Origin: an uncultured Dialister sp.
GTDB taxonomy: Bacteria > Bacillota > Negativicutes > Veillonellales > Dialisteraceae
Reading direction: 5' to 3'
Assembly: GCA_902462205.1 (NCBI GenBank)
Contig: CABQAR010000003.1
Span: 70,410 to 134,409 of the forward strand
DNA length: 64,000 nt
In this document: positions 18,674-26,933 of the stretch, piece by piece
Layout of the letters: each line of letters opens with the position of its first letter
Numbering within the stretch: the stretch's first letter is position 1
Translations under genes and position numbers: made by a program
The notes under the pieces: generated by a model
What the model saw: the letters and a program-made list of their open reading frames with translations, nothing else
The model's database searches: none
What the model was told of the DNA's origin: nothing

Positions 18674-18932
18674 TGTAAATCCCAGTTTGCAGTGCTTTAG
18701 ACTTTTTCCATCCAACGACATTCTATTAGACAACTTCCATCCTGCAACGAGCGTGAAGCCCCACTGCTTAACGTAGGCGTATCATCAGGGAGTTTTGATA
18801 CATGTGGAGACCTGTTGTCTCTTAGCGAAGTCAAGCGCCAGCTTAGACCTAGATTAGGAGAAAAAGGGACGGTTCTCTCTAATGCTAATTAATCCAATTT
18901 AAGGATACGGAAAATTGAAAGGAGTGAGTTAT

Positions 18933-20402
18933 ATGATGCTCCCTGAAAAATTGATGAACTTGATTCGTCAGGGTGAAGGACTGACCGTCGAATTCAAAAA
19001 ATCAACAACGGATATCACGAAAGATGTCTATGATACCGTTTGTTCTTTTTCCAATCGAGACGGTGGTCATATTTTCTTTGGCGTAAAAGATAACGGCACG
19101 ATTCTCGGTGTTGATAAAGACTGTGTCGAGCAGATGAAGAAAAATTTTGTTACGACGATCAACAATGAGAGCAAAATGTATCCTCCGCTTTATCTGACTC
19201 CGGAGGAATATGAGGTAGATGGGCGTAGTGTTCTTTATGTCTATGTTCCGGTTGGAAAAACTGTTTATCGTAATGCAGGGAGAATTTTTGACCGCAATAA
19301 TGAGTCTGACATTGACATTACCGATAATGCAGATATGGTTTTCAACCTTTATGCCCGTAAGCAAAGCACGTATTTTGTGAATAAGGTATATCCTGCTATC
19401 CCGGTTTCCAGCCTACGTCATGACCTGATGGATCGCGCAAGGAAAATGACGAGGGTGAATACTGAGCACCATCCGTGGGTGGATATGACGGATGAAGAAA
19501 TGCTCAGAAGCTGCGGGCTCATACTTGAAGATCCGGAAACGAATAAAGAGGGCATCACACTTGCGGCAATTCTGCTCTTCGGAACAGATAACCGTATCAT
19601 GTCTGTGTTGCCTCAGCATAAGACAGACGCTATTTTCAGAGTGTTCAATGTTGACCGTTATGATGACAGAGATGTGGTGATTACAAATCTGATTGAAAGC
19701 TACGATCGTCTAATGGAATTTGGAAAGAAGCATCTGAATGATGTGTTTACACTGGATGGTGTCCAAAGGGTAAGCGCCAGAGATAAAATCCTGCGTGAAA
19801 TCATTTCAAACCTGCTCATGCACCGTGATTTTTCCAGCGGATATGTACCGAAACTTGTCATTGAGCGGGATAAGATCACAACAGAAAATGCTAATCTTGC
19901 GCACGGGCACGGAACCCTGAATTTGAAAACATTCAGGCCATTCGCAAAAAATCCACCGATAGCAAAAGTGTTTCGAGAAATCGGACTTGCCGACGAGCTT
20001 GGAAGCGGCATGCGAAACAGCTACAAATACACGAAGATGTACTCCGGTGGAGAGCCTGTCTTTACAGAGGCGGATGTTTTTACGACTATTATTCCTCTAT
20101 CCGAAGCTGCAACAGCTACGGTCGGGCCGACTATAGAACTTGATTCAAGGGAACAAGATAAGGAGCAAGTAAAGGAACAAGATAAGGAACGAGTCACGAT
20201 ACAAGATCTTATTCAATTTTGTTCCATACCTCGCAGTCGGAAAGAAATGCAAGAATTTATGGGGCTAACCGGTAGAAGAAACTTTTCGGAAAAATATATC
20301 AAACCTTTGCTTAGTGCAGGAAAAATAGAAATGACGATACCTGATAAGCCGAACAGTAGGAACCAGAAATATAAAAAGGTGAACATTGAAGTCAAAAGCT
20401 GA
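18933..20402 (+). CDS. AlbA_2-domain ATP-binding regulator (Divergent-AAA_4/RecG-like)
   Basis: About 489 residues. The N-terminal AlbA_2 (Schlafen-like) domain, about 10-130, includes EFKKS and NRDGGHIFFGVKDNG. The middle holds an HATPase_c_4-type region (about 290-400) with REIISNLLMHRDF and GLADELGSGMRN. A charged Gln/Glu/Lys linker follows and the tail resembles a winged helix. Such proteins are common cargo of integrative elements and act in regulation or defence; the exact job here is unknown. AAAGGAG at 18918-18924 points to ATG 18933 rather than TTG 18915. A 240-base gap before it holds no gene. Confidence 0.8.
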   Translation: MMLPEKLMNLIRQGEGLTVEFKKSTTDITKDVYDTVCSFSNRDGGHIFFGVKDNGTILGVDKDCVEQMKKNFVTTINNESKMYPPLYLTPEEYEVDGRSVLYVYVPVGKTVYRNAGRIFDRNNESDIDITDNADMVFNLYARKQSTYFVNKVYPAIPVSSLRHDLMDRARKMTRVNTEHHPWVDMTDEEMLRSCGLILEDPETNKEGITLAAILLFGTDNRIMSVLPQHKTDAIFRVFNVDRYDDRDVVITNLIESYDRLMEFGKKHLNDVFTLDGVQRVSARDKILREIISNLLMHRDFSSGYVPKLVIERDKITTENANLAHGHGTLNLKTFRPFAKNPPIAKVFREIGLADELGSGMRNSYKYTKMYSGGEPVFTEADVFTTIIPLSEAATATVGPTIELDSREQDKEQVKEQDKERVTIQDLIQFCSIPRSRKEMQEFMGLTGRRNFSEKYIKPLLSAGKIEMTIPDKPNSRNQKYKKVNIEVKS

Positions 20403-20651
20403 ATATTGGTATGAAAAACCGGACATTCAATATGCAGTTTTGATTTCACCGATAGGTAAGTTGAGACAATGGGATTTCAGACATATTCCCTCAGAGTGAA
20501 GTCTTGAGGCGGTCGGTAAATCTGTGCGTTTGCATATAAATAGGTGGGAGCAAGGTCTTTGACATGTTTCCGAGAACGAGCAAGGGTAAAAATCAGTGTG
20601 TTTTATGGCAAAAATACGCCCTGACCAATTCCTGCGAGCGAACGCGAATCC
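20403..20651. other. Gene-free right end of the rlmD island
   Basis: About 250 bases between the AlbA_2 gene and the rlmD-like remnant. A reverse-strand open frame of 87 codons crosses it but has no ribosome-binding site and looks like chance. No integrase, relaxase or tRNA is present. Confidence 0.5.
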
Positions 20652-20729
20652 GGCTACACACTCGACATCAAGATGAAGCAATCGAGCCATGTGGAAACGG
20701 TGGCGCTGATGTCAAGGGTTGAGAAGTAA
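20652..20729 (+). pseudogene. Remnant of an rlmD 3' end
   Basis: In-frame codons ending in SSHVETVALMSRVEK and a stop at 20727-20729 match the C-terminal end of RlmD proteins, with no 5' part attached; the frame is closed by a TGA at 20622. It contains the right 24-bp repeat. This is what remains of a displaced or element-borne rlmD tail after integration. Confidence 0.75.
20688..20711. repeat. Right direct repeat (putative attR)
   Basis: Perfect 24-base copy of 17340-17363, embedded in the rlmD-like remnant. Identity ends abruptly on both sides. Confidence 0.7.
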
Positions 20730-20800
20730 TCCGCTGAAAAGTGATGGGATAAGAATCTATAGACGGAGTGTAATCGGAATTAATGGAGGAAAAAGAAGAA

Positions 20801-21781
20801 ATGCAATCTGACACGGAGCATACAAAAAAGAGAAATTGCGTGGATTTCCATGCACATCCCGTGACGGAGGGACTCAGGAAAGCTCTGTCATCTCTGGGGA
20901 TTGATCCGATCAAGGAAGATGGGTTTCCGCTTCCGGATTGGAGCGCAGAGAAGCAGATATCTTTCATGAAAGATGCCGGTATTGACTTTTCCGTATTATC
21001 TGCGCCGGTACCGCACTTGTATAATGGGGATGCGGTAAAGGCAAGAACAGCGGCGCACAGCGTCAATGAAGAGCTTGCGGGGCTTGTAAAACAATATCCG
21101 GTGAGTTTTGCGTTTGTCGGCTGTGTACCTCTTCCTGATGTGGATGGCGCAATAGAGGAGACAAGTCACGCAATGGATGAGCTTGGCGCGGCAGGGATGA
21201 AGGTCGCTACCAATATGGGTGGGATTTATCTTGGAGATCCGATGTTTGATCCATTGATGGAAGATTGGAACCGGCGAAAGCTGCTCGTCGTGATACACCC
21301 GTGCCGTGCGAGAATGCGTCCGGAAAACGCCATCACAGGCAAGGTGGCAGCAATTTATGAATATCCGGCAGATACGACGCGGGCTGTGCTGAATATGATG
21401 GCGAACCGGATCATGACAAGGTTTCCGAATATTCGTTTCCTCGTACCGCACTGTGGCTCGTTTCTCCCCTATATGAAAGACAGGTTCAGCGGTGTATCCG
21501 GGATTCTTGCGGGAATGGGAATGATGGAGTCCGTAGACGTGGATGCAGAATTTCAGAGGCTGTACTTTGATATCGCCGGAGATCCGGAGCCTTTGCAGCT
21601 AGACATGCTGCGCAGGGTGGCGGCGGAAGACCATATCGTTTATGGAAGCGACTTTCCGCATTCTCCGGCGAAAGTGGTTCTCATAAAAAAGAAACATTTT
21701 GATGCGAACCAAGAATATATCGGTCTCCGGGAACGCATTTATTCAGATAATGCGATGAAACTGCTGGAAGGAAGTTTGTAA
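20801..21781 (+). CDS. Amidohydrolase family protein (ACMSD-like, amidohydrolase 2)
   Basis: About 326 residues with a TIM-barrel metal hydrolase plan. Metal ligands can be seen: His17 and His19 in DFHAHP, a His in VVIHPCR, a His in VPHCGSF, and an Asp in VYGSDFPHSP near the end. Members hydrolyse or decarboxylate small acids; the substrate cannot be read. An ATG at 20783 is upstream, but GGAGGA at 20786-20791 favours ATG 20801. It is followed after 19 bases by a small monooxygenase gene, suggesting an operon for degradation of an aromatic or keto acid. It stands just outside the rlmD island. Confidence 0.82.
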   Translation: MQSDTEHTKKRNCVDFHAHPVTEGLRKALSSLGIDPIKEDGFPLPDWSAEKQISFMKDAGIDFSVLSAPVPHLYNGDAVKARTAAHSVNEELAGLVKQYPVSFAFVGCVPLPDVDGAIEETSHAMDELGAAGMKVATNMGGIYLGDPMFDPLMEDWNRRKLLVVIHPCRARMRPENAITGKVAAIYEYPADTTRAVLNMMANRIMTRFPNIRFLVPHCGSFLPYMKDRFSGVSGILAGMGMMESVDVDAEFQRLYFDIAGDPEPLQLDMLRRVAAEDHIVYGSDFPHSPAKVVLIKKKHFDANQEYIGLRERIYSDNAMKLLEGSL

Positions 21782-21800
21782 AACAGGAAAGAAATTTTGA

Positions 21801-22145
21801 ATGGGTGATAACATGGCAATTACAGTGAATCTCAGATATAAAGGGAAAAATGGGAGTGCCAGGGAATTTGCTGCGGAAATGATATCAAGCGGAACCGTGG
21901 ATGCGATACGGAATGAAGATGGCAATATGAGATATGAGTATTATATTTCCGTAGACGATCCGGAGACAGTGCTGCTGATCGACAGTTGGCGTGATCAGGA
22001 AGCAATAGATATCCATCATGCATCACCGATGATGGACACGATTACCCGGCTGCGGGAGAAATATGATCTTCACATGACGGTGGAGCGATATACATCCGAC
22101 AATGGCAATGTTTCAGCAGAGGATAACAAATTTATAAGAGAATAG
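21801..22145 (+). CDS. Antibiotic biosynthesis monooxygenase (ABM) domain protein
   Basis: A 114-residue cytoplasmic protein with the dimeric alpha/beta barrel pattern of the ABM/YgiN family: N-terminal strand AITVNLRYK, a helix with REFAAEMI, then MRYEYYISVDDPETVLLIDSWRDQEAIDIHH, which has the family's x-W-x-D-x-x-A-x-x-x-H motif. Members oxidise quinols, flavin-free, or degrade heme. ATG 21801 and ATG 21813 are both possible starts; neither has a strong ribosome-binding site. Probably in one transcript with the amidohydrolase. Confidence 0.8.
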   Translation: MGDNMAITVNLRYKGKNGSAREFAAEMISSGTVDAIRNEDGNMRYEYYISVDDPETVLLIDSWRDQEAIDIHHASPMMDTITRLREKYDLHMTVERYTSDNGNVSAEDNKFIRE

Positions 22146-22310
22146 GCAGGGTAACAGGCAGATAAATCTTCTGATACGCAATCTCACAGATATGTTTCCT
22201 AATTCTTCAGGAGTTCACTTCATTATTACAGGGGTTTTATGGACATTATACTTTAGCGAAAGATAAGTAGAATCTTATTTCAAAAGTAATTTGCTTAAAT
22301 GATTTGAGAA

Positions 22311-22340
22311 AGAGTTCCTGTTCAGATAAGGGGGACTCTT
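22311..22340 (+). terminator. Terminator-like hairpin, copy A of a short repeated element
   Basis: AGAGTTCC pairs with GGGACTCT (one wobble pair) and runs into six Ts. About 60 bases here resemble 23936-23993, including the downstream AAATAAATGG. Confidence 0.65.
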
Positions 22341-22461
22341 TTTTGCTGAAGGGGAAATAAATGGTTTGCCATGAAATAAGGAGTACCAAGGCAGATGTGG
22401 TTCAGAAAAGGTAAGTTTGTTTTTATTTATTATGCTTAATTTGTATTGTTTATAGCGAAAA

Positions 22462-22491
22462 TTGACATGGATAATTATTTTTTAGTACACT
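22462..22491 (+). promoter_or_regulatory. Sigma-70-type promoter
   Basis: TTGACA at 22462-22467 and TACACT at 22486-22491 with 18 bases between, about 95-120 bases before the small secreted protein. Confidence 0.6.
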
Positions 22492-22533
22492 ATGAACAGG
22501 GAAATAACAGGTCGTTTATGAAAGGAGGGAGCG

Positions 22534-22572
22534 GTGCTGACGTTCATCGTCGTGCGAGACGGTGAAGCATAG
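22534..22572 (+). CDS. Putative 12-residue leader peptide
   Basis: GTG at 22534 lies five bases after a near-perfect AAAGGAGGG, followed by codons for MLTFIVVRDGEA and TAG. The downstream gene starts at 22584, twelve bases after this stop, and has no ribosome-binding site of its own, so translation may be coupled. It could also be chance; nothing but the strong ribosome-binding site and the spacing supports it. Confidence 0.35.
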   Translation: MLTFIVVRDGEA

Positions 22573-22583
22573 CCGCGCGCATT

Positions 22584-22928
22584 ATGACATGTAAAAAGAT
22601 TGCATTAGCCACATTAGCTGTTCTCATGGTTTCTGCTAATTGCTGTTTTGCCTCTCTGACGGTAAAAACAATCAGCAGCAGTGATTTCAGGTCTTACGTC
22701 GGTTCTGCGAAATTTGCCATCTTTACTCCGTCCGGCAGTGGATACACCATGTATGAGCCGAGCAGTCCTTCTTCCGCGCAGAGTGACTTCAGAGGCCTTC
22801 CCGGCGGCCGTCATGATATGTATACCGGAAATATCGCGGTCCGTGATTATCTGGAGGAATACGGCTGGTATGATGACAGAAAAACGGTTTCCAGCGGCTG
22901 GGTGTTCACCGCTTGGGAAAAGCGCTGA
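22584..22928 (+). CDS. Small secreted protein of unknown function
   Basis: 114 residues. Residues 1-23 are a clear signal peptide (KK, hydrophobic core, likely cleavage after CFA). The mature 90 residues are rich in Ser, Tyr and Gly, with TPSGSGYTMYEPSSPSS and a C-terminal WYDDRKTVSSGWVF. I do not recognise the family. It is a single-gene transcript between the promoter at 22462 and the terminator at 22966. There is no good ribosome-binding site directly before the ATG; see the leader ORF at 22534. Confidence 0.6.
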   Translation: MTCKKIALATLAVLMVSANCCFASLTVKTISSSDFRSYVGSAKFAIFTPSGSGYTMYEPSSPSSAQSDFRGLPGGRHDMYTGNIAVRDYLEEYGWYDDRKTVSSGWVFTAWEKR

Positions 22929-22965
22929 TATCCCGTGTAAGTATCCATCTGTTTTTTTGATAATG

Positions 22966-23005
22966 ATACTGCCCGTAGCCTATGGCCTGAGCGGGCAGTA
23001 TTTTT
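22966..23005 (+). terminator. Strong terminator after the small secreted protein
   Basis: ATACTGCCCG pairs perfectly with CGGGCAGTAT, followed by five Ts. The rest of 22929-23242 shows no gene. Confidence 0.88.
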
Positions 23006-23242
23006 CTGGGAAGTCGCATGGGTATTGCCTTGGCAGGAAATATGGGACAAGGCGGACATGTTGCGGCGGAAGCAGGGAAATATCATGCCATGGGTTTATT
23101 TTTATCGTATCTTGTCAGTAGAAATGGGGGAAGAAAATTAAAAATGGAATACTGAAAATATTTCATTGTGTTAGTTCTTTATAAATGGTATTTTAATATA
23201 AAAGAAGAGGTATGTGTTTGGCGAAAGATCGGGGGATGCTTT

Positions 23243-23884
23243 ATGCGAAAAGTTCTGTTTCTGTTTTCTTTTTTGTGCGTCGTATTTCTGTCAGGGTGTG
23301 TGACGATTAATTCGGATATCCATGTCCGTTCTGATTTCAGCGGGGAGTGGACGTCCGTGATCCAGTCCCAGGTAGGGCCTTTCGCCCGTTCGGATTTGGA
23401 GGGTGAAATACAGAAGGCGGGGTTGACTGATTATAAGCTGAGTCCGATCGGCAGCGACGGAAAAGTAGTGGCGAATGACCAGGCAAGGGGCGCTTATTCC
23501 GCATGGCAGCTGGAAATGAAATTCAAGGACGGCGAGGATCTGACGAGGCTGGGACGCGCGCTCCTTTCATCGAATGATGTGGGTGCGGCCGGCATTATTT
23601 CACCGGCGGATGGAAATAATAAGGTTTACAATTTCCAGATGGGGAAAGCCGTGGGCGTCACCCGGATCACCATCGATGGAAACATCATCAAGGAGAGTGT
23701 AGGGGCTGGCAGTTTGAAGGATAATACGGTGACTTATTACCAGGGCCAGCAGATCCGTTTCCAGTTCGAGAAAAAGAGCTCGATGCTCCTTTATCTGGGG
23801 TATGCGGCCATACTGCTCGTCATCGGTGGAGGCGCCTATTATTTCTACACGAAGCGGAAGAATACCGAAGGGGATGCGGCATAA
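23243..23884 (+). CDS. LppM-like (DUF3153) lipoprotein with C-terminal membrane helix
   Basis: 213 residues from ATG 23243, which follows a GGGGGA site; a longer frame from GTG 23168 lacks one. The signal peptide ends in LSGC with the lipidated Cys19. Repeated beta-type segments follow (VRSDFSGEWTSVI, then SAWQLEMKFKDGEDLTRLG), and a C-terminal helix LYLGYAAILLVIGGGAYYFY ends in a basic tail. This arrangement matches LppM/DUF3153 lipoproteins, whose role in the envelope is poorly known. It is a single gene with its own terminator. Confidence 0.65.
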   Translation: MRKVLFLFSFLCVVFLSGCVTINSDIHVRSDFSGEWTSVIQSQVGPFARSDLEGEIQKAGLTDYKLSPIGSDGKVVANDQARGAYSAWQLEMKFKDGEDLTRLGRALLSSNDVGAAGIISPADGNNKVYNFQMGKAVGVTRITIDGNIIKESVGAGSLKDNTVTYYQGQQIRFQFEKKSSMLLYLGYAAILLVIGGGAYYFYTKRKNTEGDAA

Positions 23885-23936
23885 ATATAGCGCGCGGTGT
23901 CCGGGAAATGTGTTTGAAAAATGAATCATTCAAAAG

Positions 23937-23967
23937 GAGTTCCTGTCTTGATAGGGGCTCTTTTTTG
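23937..23967 (+). terminator. Terminator after the LppM-like gene, copy B of the repeated element
   Basis: GAGTTCC pairs with GGGGCTC using wobble pairs and is followed by six Ts. Confidence 0.7.
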
Positions 23968-24094
23968 TTGAGGAGAAAAAATAAATGGCTTACAATAAAC
24001 AGATAAGAAGGATAAGGCCCTGTCGTAGGGGTCTTTATCCGCATTGCTTCCGGAATTATTCTGCAAGGCTGTTGAGATGAGGAAAGGGATCGTC

Positions 24095-24988
24095 ATGGAG
24101 CTGCGGGAATTACATTATTTCCTTGCACTAGTGCAGGAACAGAATATATCACGGGCGGCGGAGGCGCTGCATGTCACGCAGCCTACGCTGTCCAAACAGC
24201 TTTCCCAGCTGGAGGAGGAGTTGGGAACCAGCCTGTTCGTACGGGGCAAATATTTATCTCTGACGGAGGCCGGGCTTCTTTTGAAACAGCACGCAGAGGA
24301 TATGCTGGCGATAGAGGAAAAGATTACGAAGGCGTTTTCGGACATGAAGGATGTCCGTGGAGAAATATCCATTGCCTGCGGCGGGCAGGCGGTCATAGAG
24401 ACGTTCTTTGCTTATTTCGAAGGCTTCCGCAGGCTGTATCCCCATGTGACGTTTAATCTGCATACGGGAAGTGCGGATATTTCACGGGAATTGCTGGATC
24501 GGGGCATCGTCGATCTGGCGATACTGCTGGAACCGATCGATGTGTCCCGGTATGATTACATTCGGTTTGAAAAGGCGGATGAGTGGGGAGTCCTCATTTC
24601 CCGTGAGCATGAGCTGGTGAAACAGGGCGTGCATTCGGTGTCGGGGGAGGATATTTCCCGATATCCCCTGGTTATGTCAGGACGTCTTTCCGTGCAGAAG
24701 GAGTTGCAGCAGTGGTTTGGGAAGGATTGGGAAAATCTGCACATCATGGGAACGTATAATCTGATCAGCCATGTGTTCCCCGCGCTGAAGGATAAGCAGG
24801 TGGTCGCGGTCACGATCCGTGCGGCAGTCAGCATGTTCGATCCGAAACGGTATGTATTTCTTCCCTTGGATCCGCCGTTACGCATGACTTCCGTATTGGC
24901 ATGGAAGAAATATCCCGTGACGCGGGGGCTGTTGAATCTGTTTCTGGAATATGTCAAAAGTATAGATAAAACGAATATAAAAATATAA
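24095..24988 (+). CDS. LysR-family transcriptional regulator
   Basis: 297 residues from ATG 24095, preceded by GGAAAGGG; the usual LysR opening MELRELHYFLALVQE supports this start over 24044 or 24077. The helix-turn-helix is in residues 1-60 (ISRAAEALHVTQPTLSKQLSQLEEELG) and the effector domain starts near 90. It sits immediately upstream of and parallel to the flavodoxin gene, with a terminator between them, and probably regulates that set; the signal is unknown, perhaps redox stress. Confidence 0.93.
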   Translation: MELRELHYFLALVQEQNISRAAEALHVTQPTLSKQLSQLEEELGTSLFVRGKYLSLTEAGLLLKQHAEDMLAIEEKITKAFSDMKDVRGEISIACGGQAVIETFFAYFEGFRRLYPHVTFNLHTGSADISRELLDRGIVDLAILLEPIDVSRYDYIRFEKADEWGVLISREHELVKQGVHSVSGEDISRYPLVMSGRLSVQKELQQWFGKDWENLHIMGTYNLISHVFPALKDKQVVAVTIRAAVSMFDPKRYVFLPLDPPLRMTSVLAWKKYPVTRGLLNLFLEYVKSIDKTNIKI

Positions 24989-25030
24989 AATATAAGCATT
25001 TTACATATAATTAGGGCGATTTTATAATGA

Positions 25031-25057
25031 AGAGGAACTGAAGGGTTTCTCTTTTTT
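25031..25057 (+). terminator. Terminator between LysR and flavodoxin genes
   Basis: AGAGGAAC pairs with GTTTCTCT (one wobble pair) and ends in a T-tract. It lies only a few bases before the flavodoxin start, so it could act as an attenuator. Confidence 0.65.
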
Positions 25058-25069
25058 CAGGTGGCAATG

Positions 25070-25690
25070 ATGAAGCATAAGAATTTATTGACGCTGCTGG
25101 CAGGCGTGCTGGCCGGAATCTTATACATCATGGGAGGAAATATGGTGACGGAAAGATATTGGCCCGTGGACCGGGATGGCACGGAGACTGCGCAGACGGC
25201 GTCGGTCACGCCGGGAGAATTAAAGGGAAGACGGATTTTAATCGCTTATTATTCATGGAGCGGAACGACGAAAGGTGTTGCAGAGGGGATTCAAAAGGAG
25301 GTCGGCGGGGATCTGTATGTGATTGAGCCGTCAGAATCCTATGCGGGCTCCCATGGCGAGGTGTCCAAAAGGGCGAAAAAGGAGCAGGATGAGAAATATC
25401 GTCCGAAGCTCAAAAATCCTTTGCCCGATATGGAACGATATGATGTGGTCTTTCTGGGATATCCGATCTGGTGGTATCAGGAACCGATGGTGGTGGACAG
25501 TTTTCTCGAAAAAAATAGATGGGAAGGAAAGATCGTGGTTCCGTTCTGTACAAGCGGAGGAAGTACGATTGACAGAAGTGTGGGAAATATCATACGGGAA
25601 ACGCCGGGAGCCACAGTGCTGAAAGGAATCACACTGGTCAACGGCCGTGGACAGGATGTAAAAGAGTGGCTTGTTTCCAATGGTTTTTAA
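25070..25690 (+). CDS. Membrane-anchored flavodoxin
   Basis: About 206 residues. An N-terminal hydrophobic segment (about 5-22) followed by a short spacer precedes a complete flavodoxin domain: ILIAYYSWSGTTKGVAEGI is the FMN phosphate loop, FLGYPIWWYQEP the isoalloxazine loop, and VPFCTSGGST the next loop. The hydrophobic N-terminus implies that the domain is exported, unlike ordinary cytoplasmic flavodoxins. GTG 25061 and ATG 25067 are alternative starts. It is followed by a lipoprotein and a DUF4405 protein in one operon, all at the membrane or outside it, suggesting an extracytoplasmic redox function. Confidence 0.85.
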   Translation: MKHKNLLTLLAGVLAGILYIMGGNMVTERYWPVDRDGTETAQTASVTPGELKGRRILIAYYSWSGTTKGVAEGIQKEVGGDLYVIEPSESYAGSHGEVSKRAKKEQDEKYRPKLKNPLPDMERYDVVFLGYPIWWYQEPMVVDSFLEKNRWEGKIVVPFCTSGGSTIDRSVGNIIRETPGATVLKGITLVNGRGQDVKEWLVSNGF

Positions 25691-25749
25691 GAAGCGGGGC
25701 GGAACGGCCCGGATAGGTTTTTGGAAGCAAAGAAAGGAAAGGGAAGTTT

Positions 25750-26286
25750 ATGAAGACGAAATTACTTAAGGTGGCAGTGGCTTTGGGAATCCTGCTTGTC
25801 AGCGCAGGCTGCGGAAGCGCACAGAACGCGGGCAGTGCCGAGCCGGCGAAGAAAGCAGATGTGAATGTGAGCGTGCAGAATACAGGGAACGGAGCAAATG
25901 GGGCAGCGGAAAGGAATGAGGACAAGGTGGGACAAGTCAAGGTCAGAGCCACTGTGAATGGCAAGGAGTTCTATGGCACTCTGGAAAATAATGCGACAAC
26001 AAAAGCGATGTTGAACCGTTTTCCGCTGAAGCTGAAAATGCTGAATCTATATGGACGTGAAATGGCATACCGTTACGGAGAGGGAACGTTCCCCACGGAG
26101 CAGCTGCGTTCCGACCATTTCCAGGTGGGGGATCTCATTTACTGGCCGCCCCGCGGAAGTTTTGTCATCCTGTACAGACAGGACGGAGAAGTTTTTGAGC
26201 GGCAGCAGGTCGGACATATTGACGGTGATTTTTCCGTATTCAACGACGGAAATGATGCGGAAGTGACATTTGAACTGATTCAATGA
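25750..26286 (+). CDS. Cyclophilin-like fold lipoprotein
   Basis: 178 residues. The signal peptide ends in VSAGC with lipidated Cys21, followed by a low-complexity Ala/Asn/Gly linker. From about residue 62 the sequence VKVRATVNGKEFYGTLENNATTKAMLNRFPLKL and the later FQVGDLIYWPPRGSFVILY and GHIDGDFSVF fit the cyclophilin-like domain of short bacterial proteins, a beta-barrel without the proline isomerase catalytic residues. It lies 59 bases after the flavodoxin gene. Co-occurrence of this family with flavodoxins is common, but the function is not known. Confidence 0.78.
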   Translation: MKTKLLKVAVALGILLVSAGCGSAQNAGSAEPAKKADVNVSVQNTGNGANGAAERNEDKVGQVKVRATVNGKEFYGTLENNATTKAMLNRFPLKLKMLNLYGREMAYRYGEGTFPTEQLRSDHFQVGDLIYWPPRGSFVILYRQDGEVFERQQVGHIDGDFSVFNDGNDAEVTFELIQ

Positions 26287-26302
26287 TTGCAGGGAGGCAT
26301 GT

Positions 26303-26707
26303 ATGCTGAAACGTATACTTGTCGAAATATATATGGCAGCGGCCTTTGTACTGCTGTATAACCGGGGATTCACCGGTGAACGCCGGCATGAGATGTTGGG
26401 ATTGACGGTATTTATTCTTGTCCTGTTCCATCTGGCGCTGAATTACCGCTGGTTCAGACGGATGGGAAGGAGTAGCCGTACCGTTACGAATCTGTTTACG
26501 ATAGTCACATTTTTTGGAACGATTTTGACGGGGATAGCGTCATCAGAACTGTTTGAAAGCGTCAATCGTTTGGATTCGGCACTGATTAGTGATTTCAGAG
26601 AGCTGCATGCCTGTTTTGCTTATGCCGCTTTATGCGCGGTGGCGCTCCATGCTTTTCAGCATGGAAAAAGCATATACCAGCGGTTTCTATATATCCTGAA
26701 AACATAA
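26303..26707 (+). CDS. Short DUF4405 membrane protein
   Basis: 134 residues with about four hydrophobic helices. Histidines in LFHLALNYRWF, RELHACFAYAAL and VALHAFQHG are placed like heme ligands of cytochrome b561-type and DUF4405 proteins. It follows the cyclophilin-like lipoprotein by 16 bases and has AGGGAGG before its ATG. As the only polytopic member of the operon it could feed electrons from the membrane to the exported flavodoxin; that is inference. Confidence 0.72.
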   Translation: MLKRILVEIYMAAAFVLLYNRGFTGERRHEMLGLTVFILVLFHLALNYRWFRRMGRSSRTVTNLFTIVTFFGTILTGIASSELFESVNRLDSALISDFRELHACFAYAALCAVALHAFQHGKSIYQRFLYILKT

Positions 26708-26753
26708 GCCCGGAGCGCGGTGAAATAAAAGTATAAGCCGTAGAAAAGGATAG

Positions 26754-26785
26754 AGCCTGTTTCTTTACGGAAGCAGGCTTTTTGC
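26754..26785 (+). terminator. Terminator of the flavodoxin operon
   Basis: AGCCTG pairs with CAGGCT across a stem-loop and is followed by a short T-tract. Confidence 0.75.
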
Positions 26786-26933
26786 GTGGAGAAATATATT
26801 TTTCTTGGCGGATGGTGTATACTGATAGAAAAAGTTCAATATAATTAATTTTATTTTTATTACCGGGTAAAAATAATCCGGCGGATATAAAGAACTTATT
26901 TCTGAATGGTTTTATAAAGAAAGGAAATATATT

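Larger units (their letters stand above)
22146..22533. other. Intergenic region with terminator-like repeat element and a promoter
   Basis: No gene is seen. It holds a hairpin at 22311-22340 that recurs in similar form at 23937-23967, and the sigma-70 promoter at 22462-22491. Confidence 0.6.

Noticed and set aside
20427..20690. Reverse-strand frame of 87 codons at the island's right end
   Set aside because: It overlaps the rlmD-like remnant, has no ribosome-binding site and no recognisable fold.
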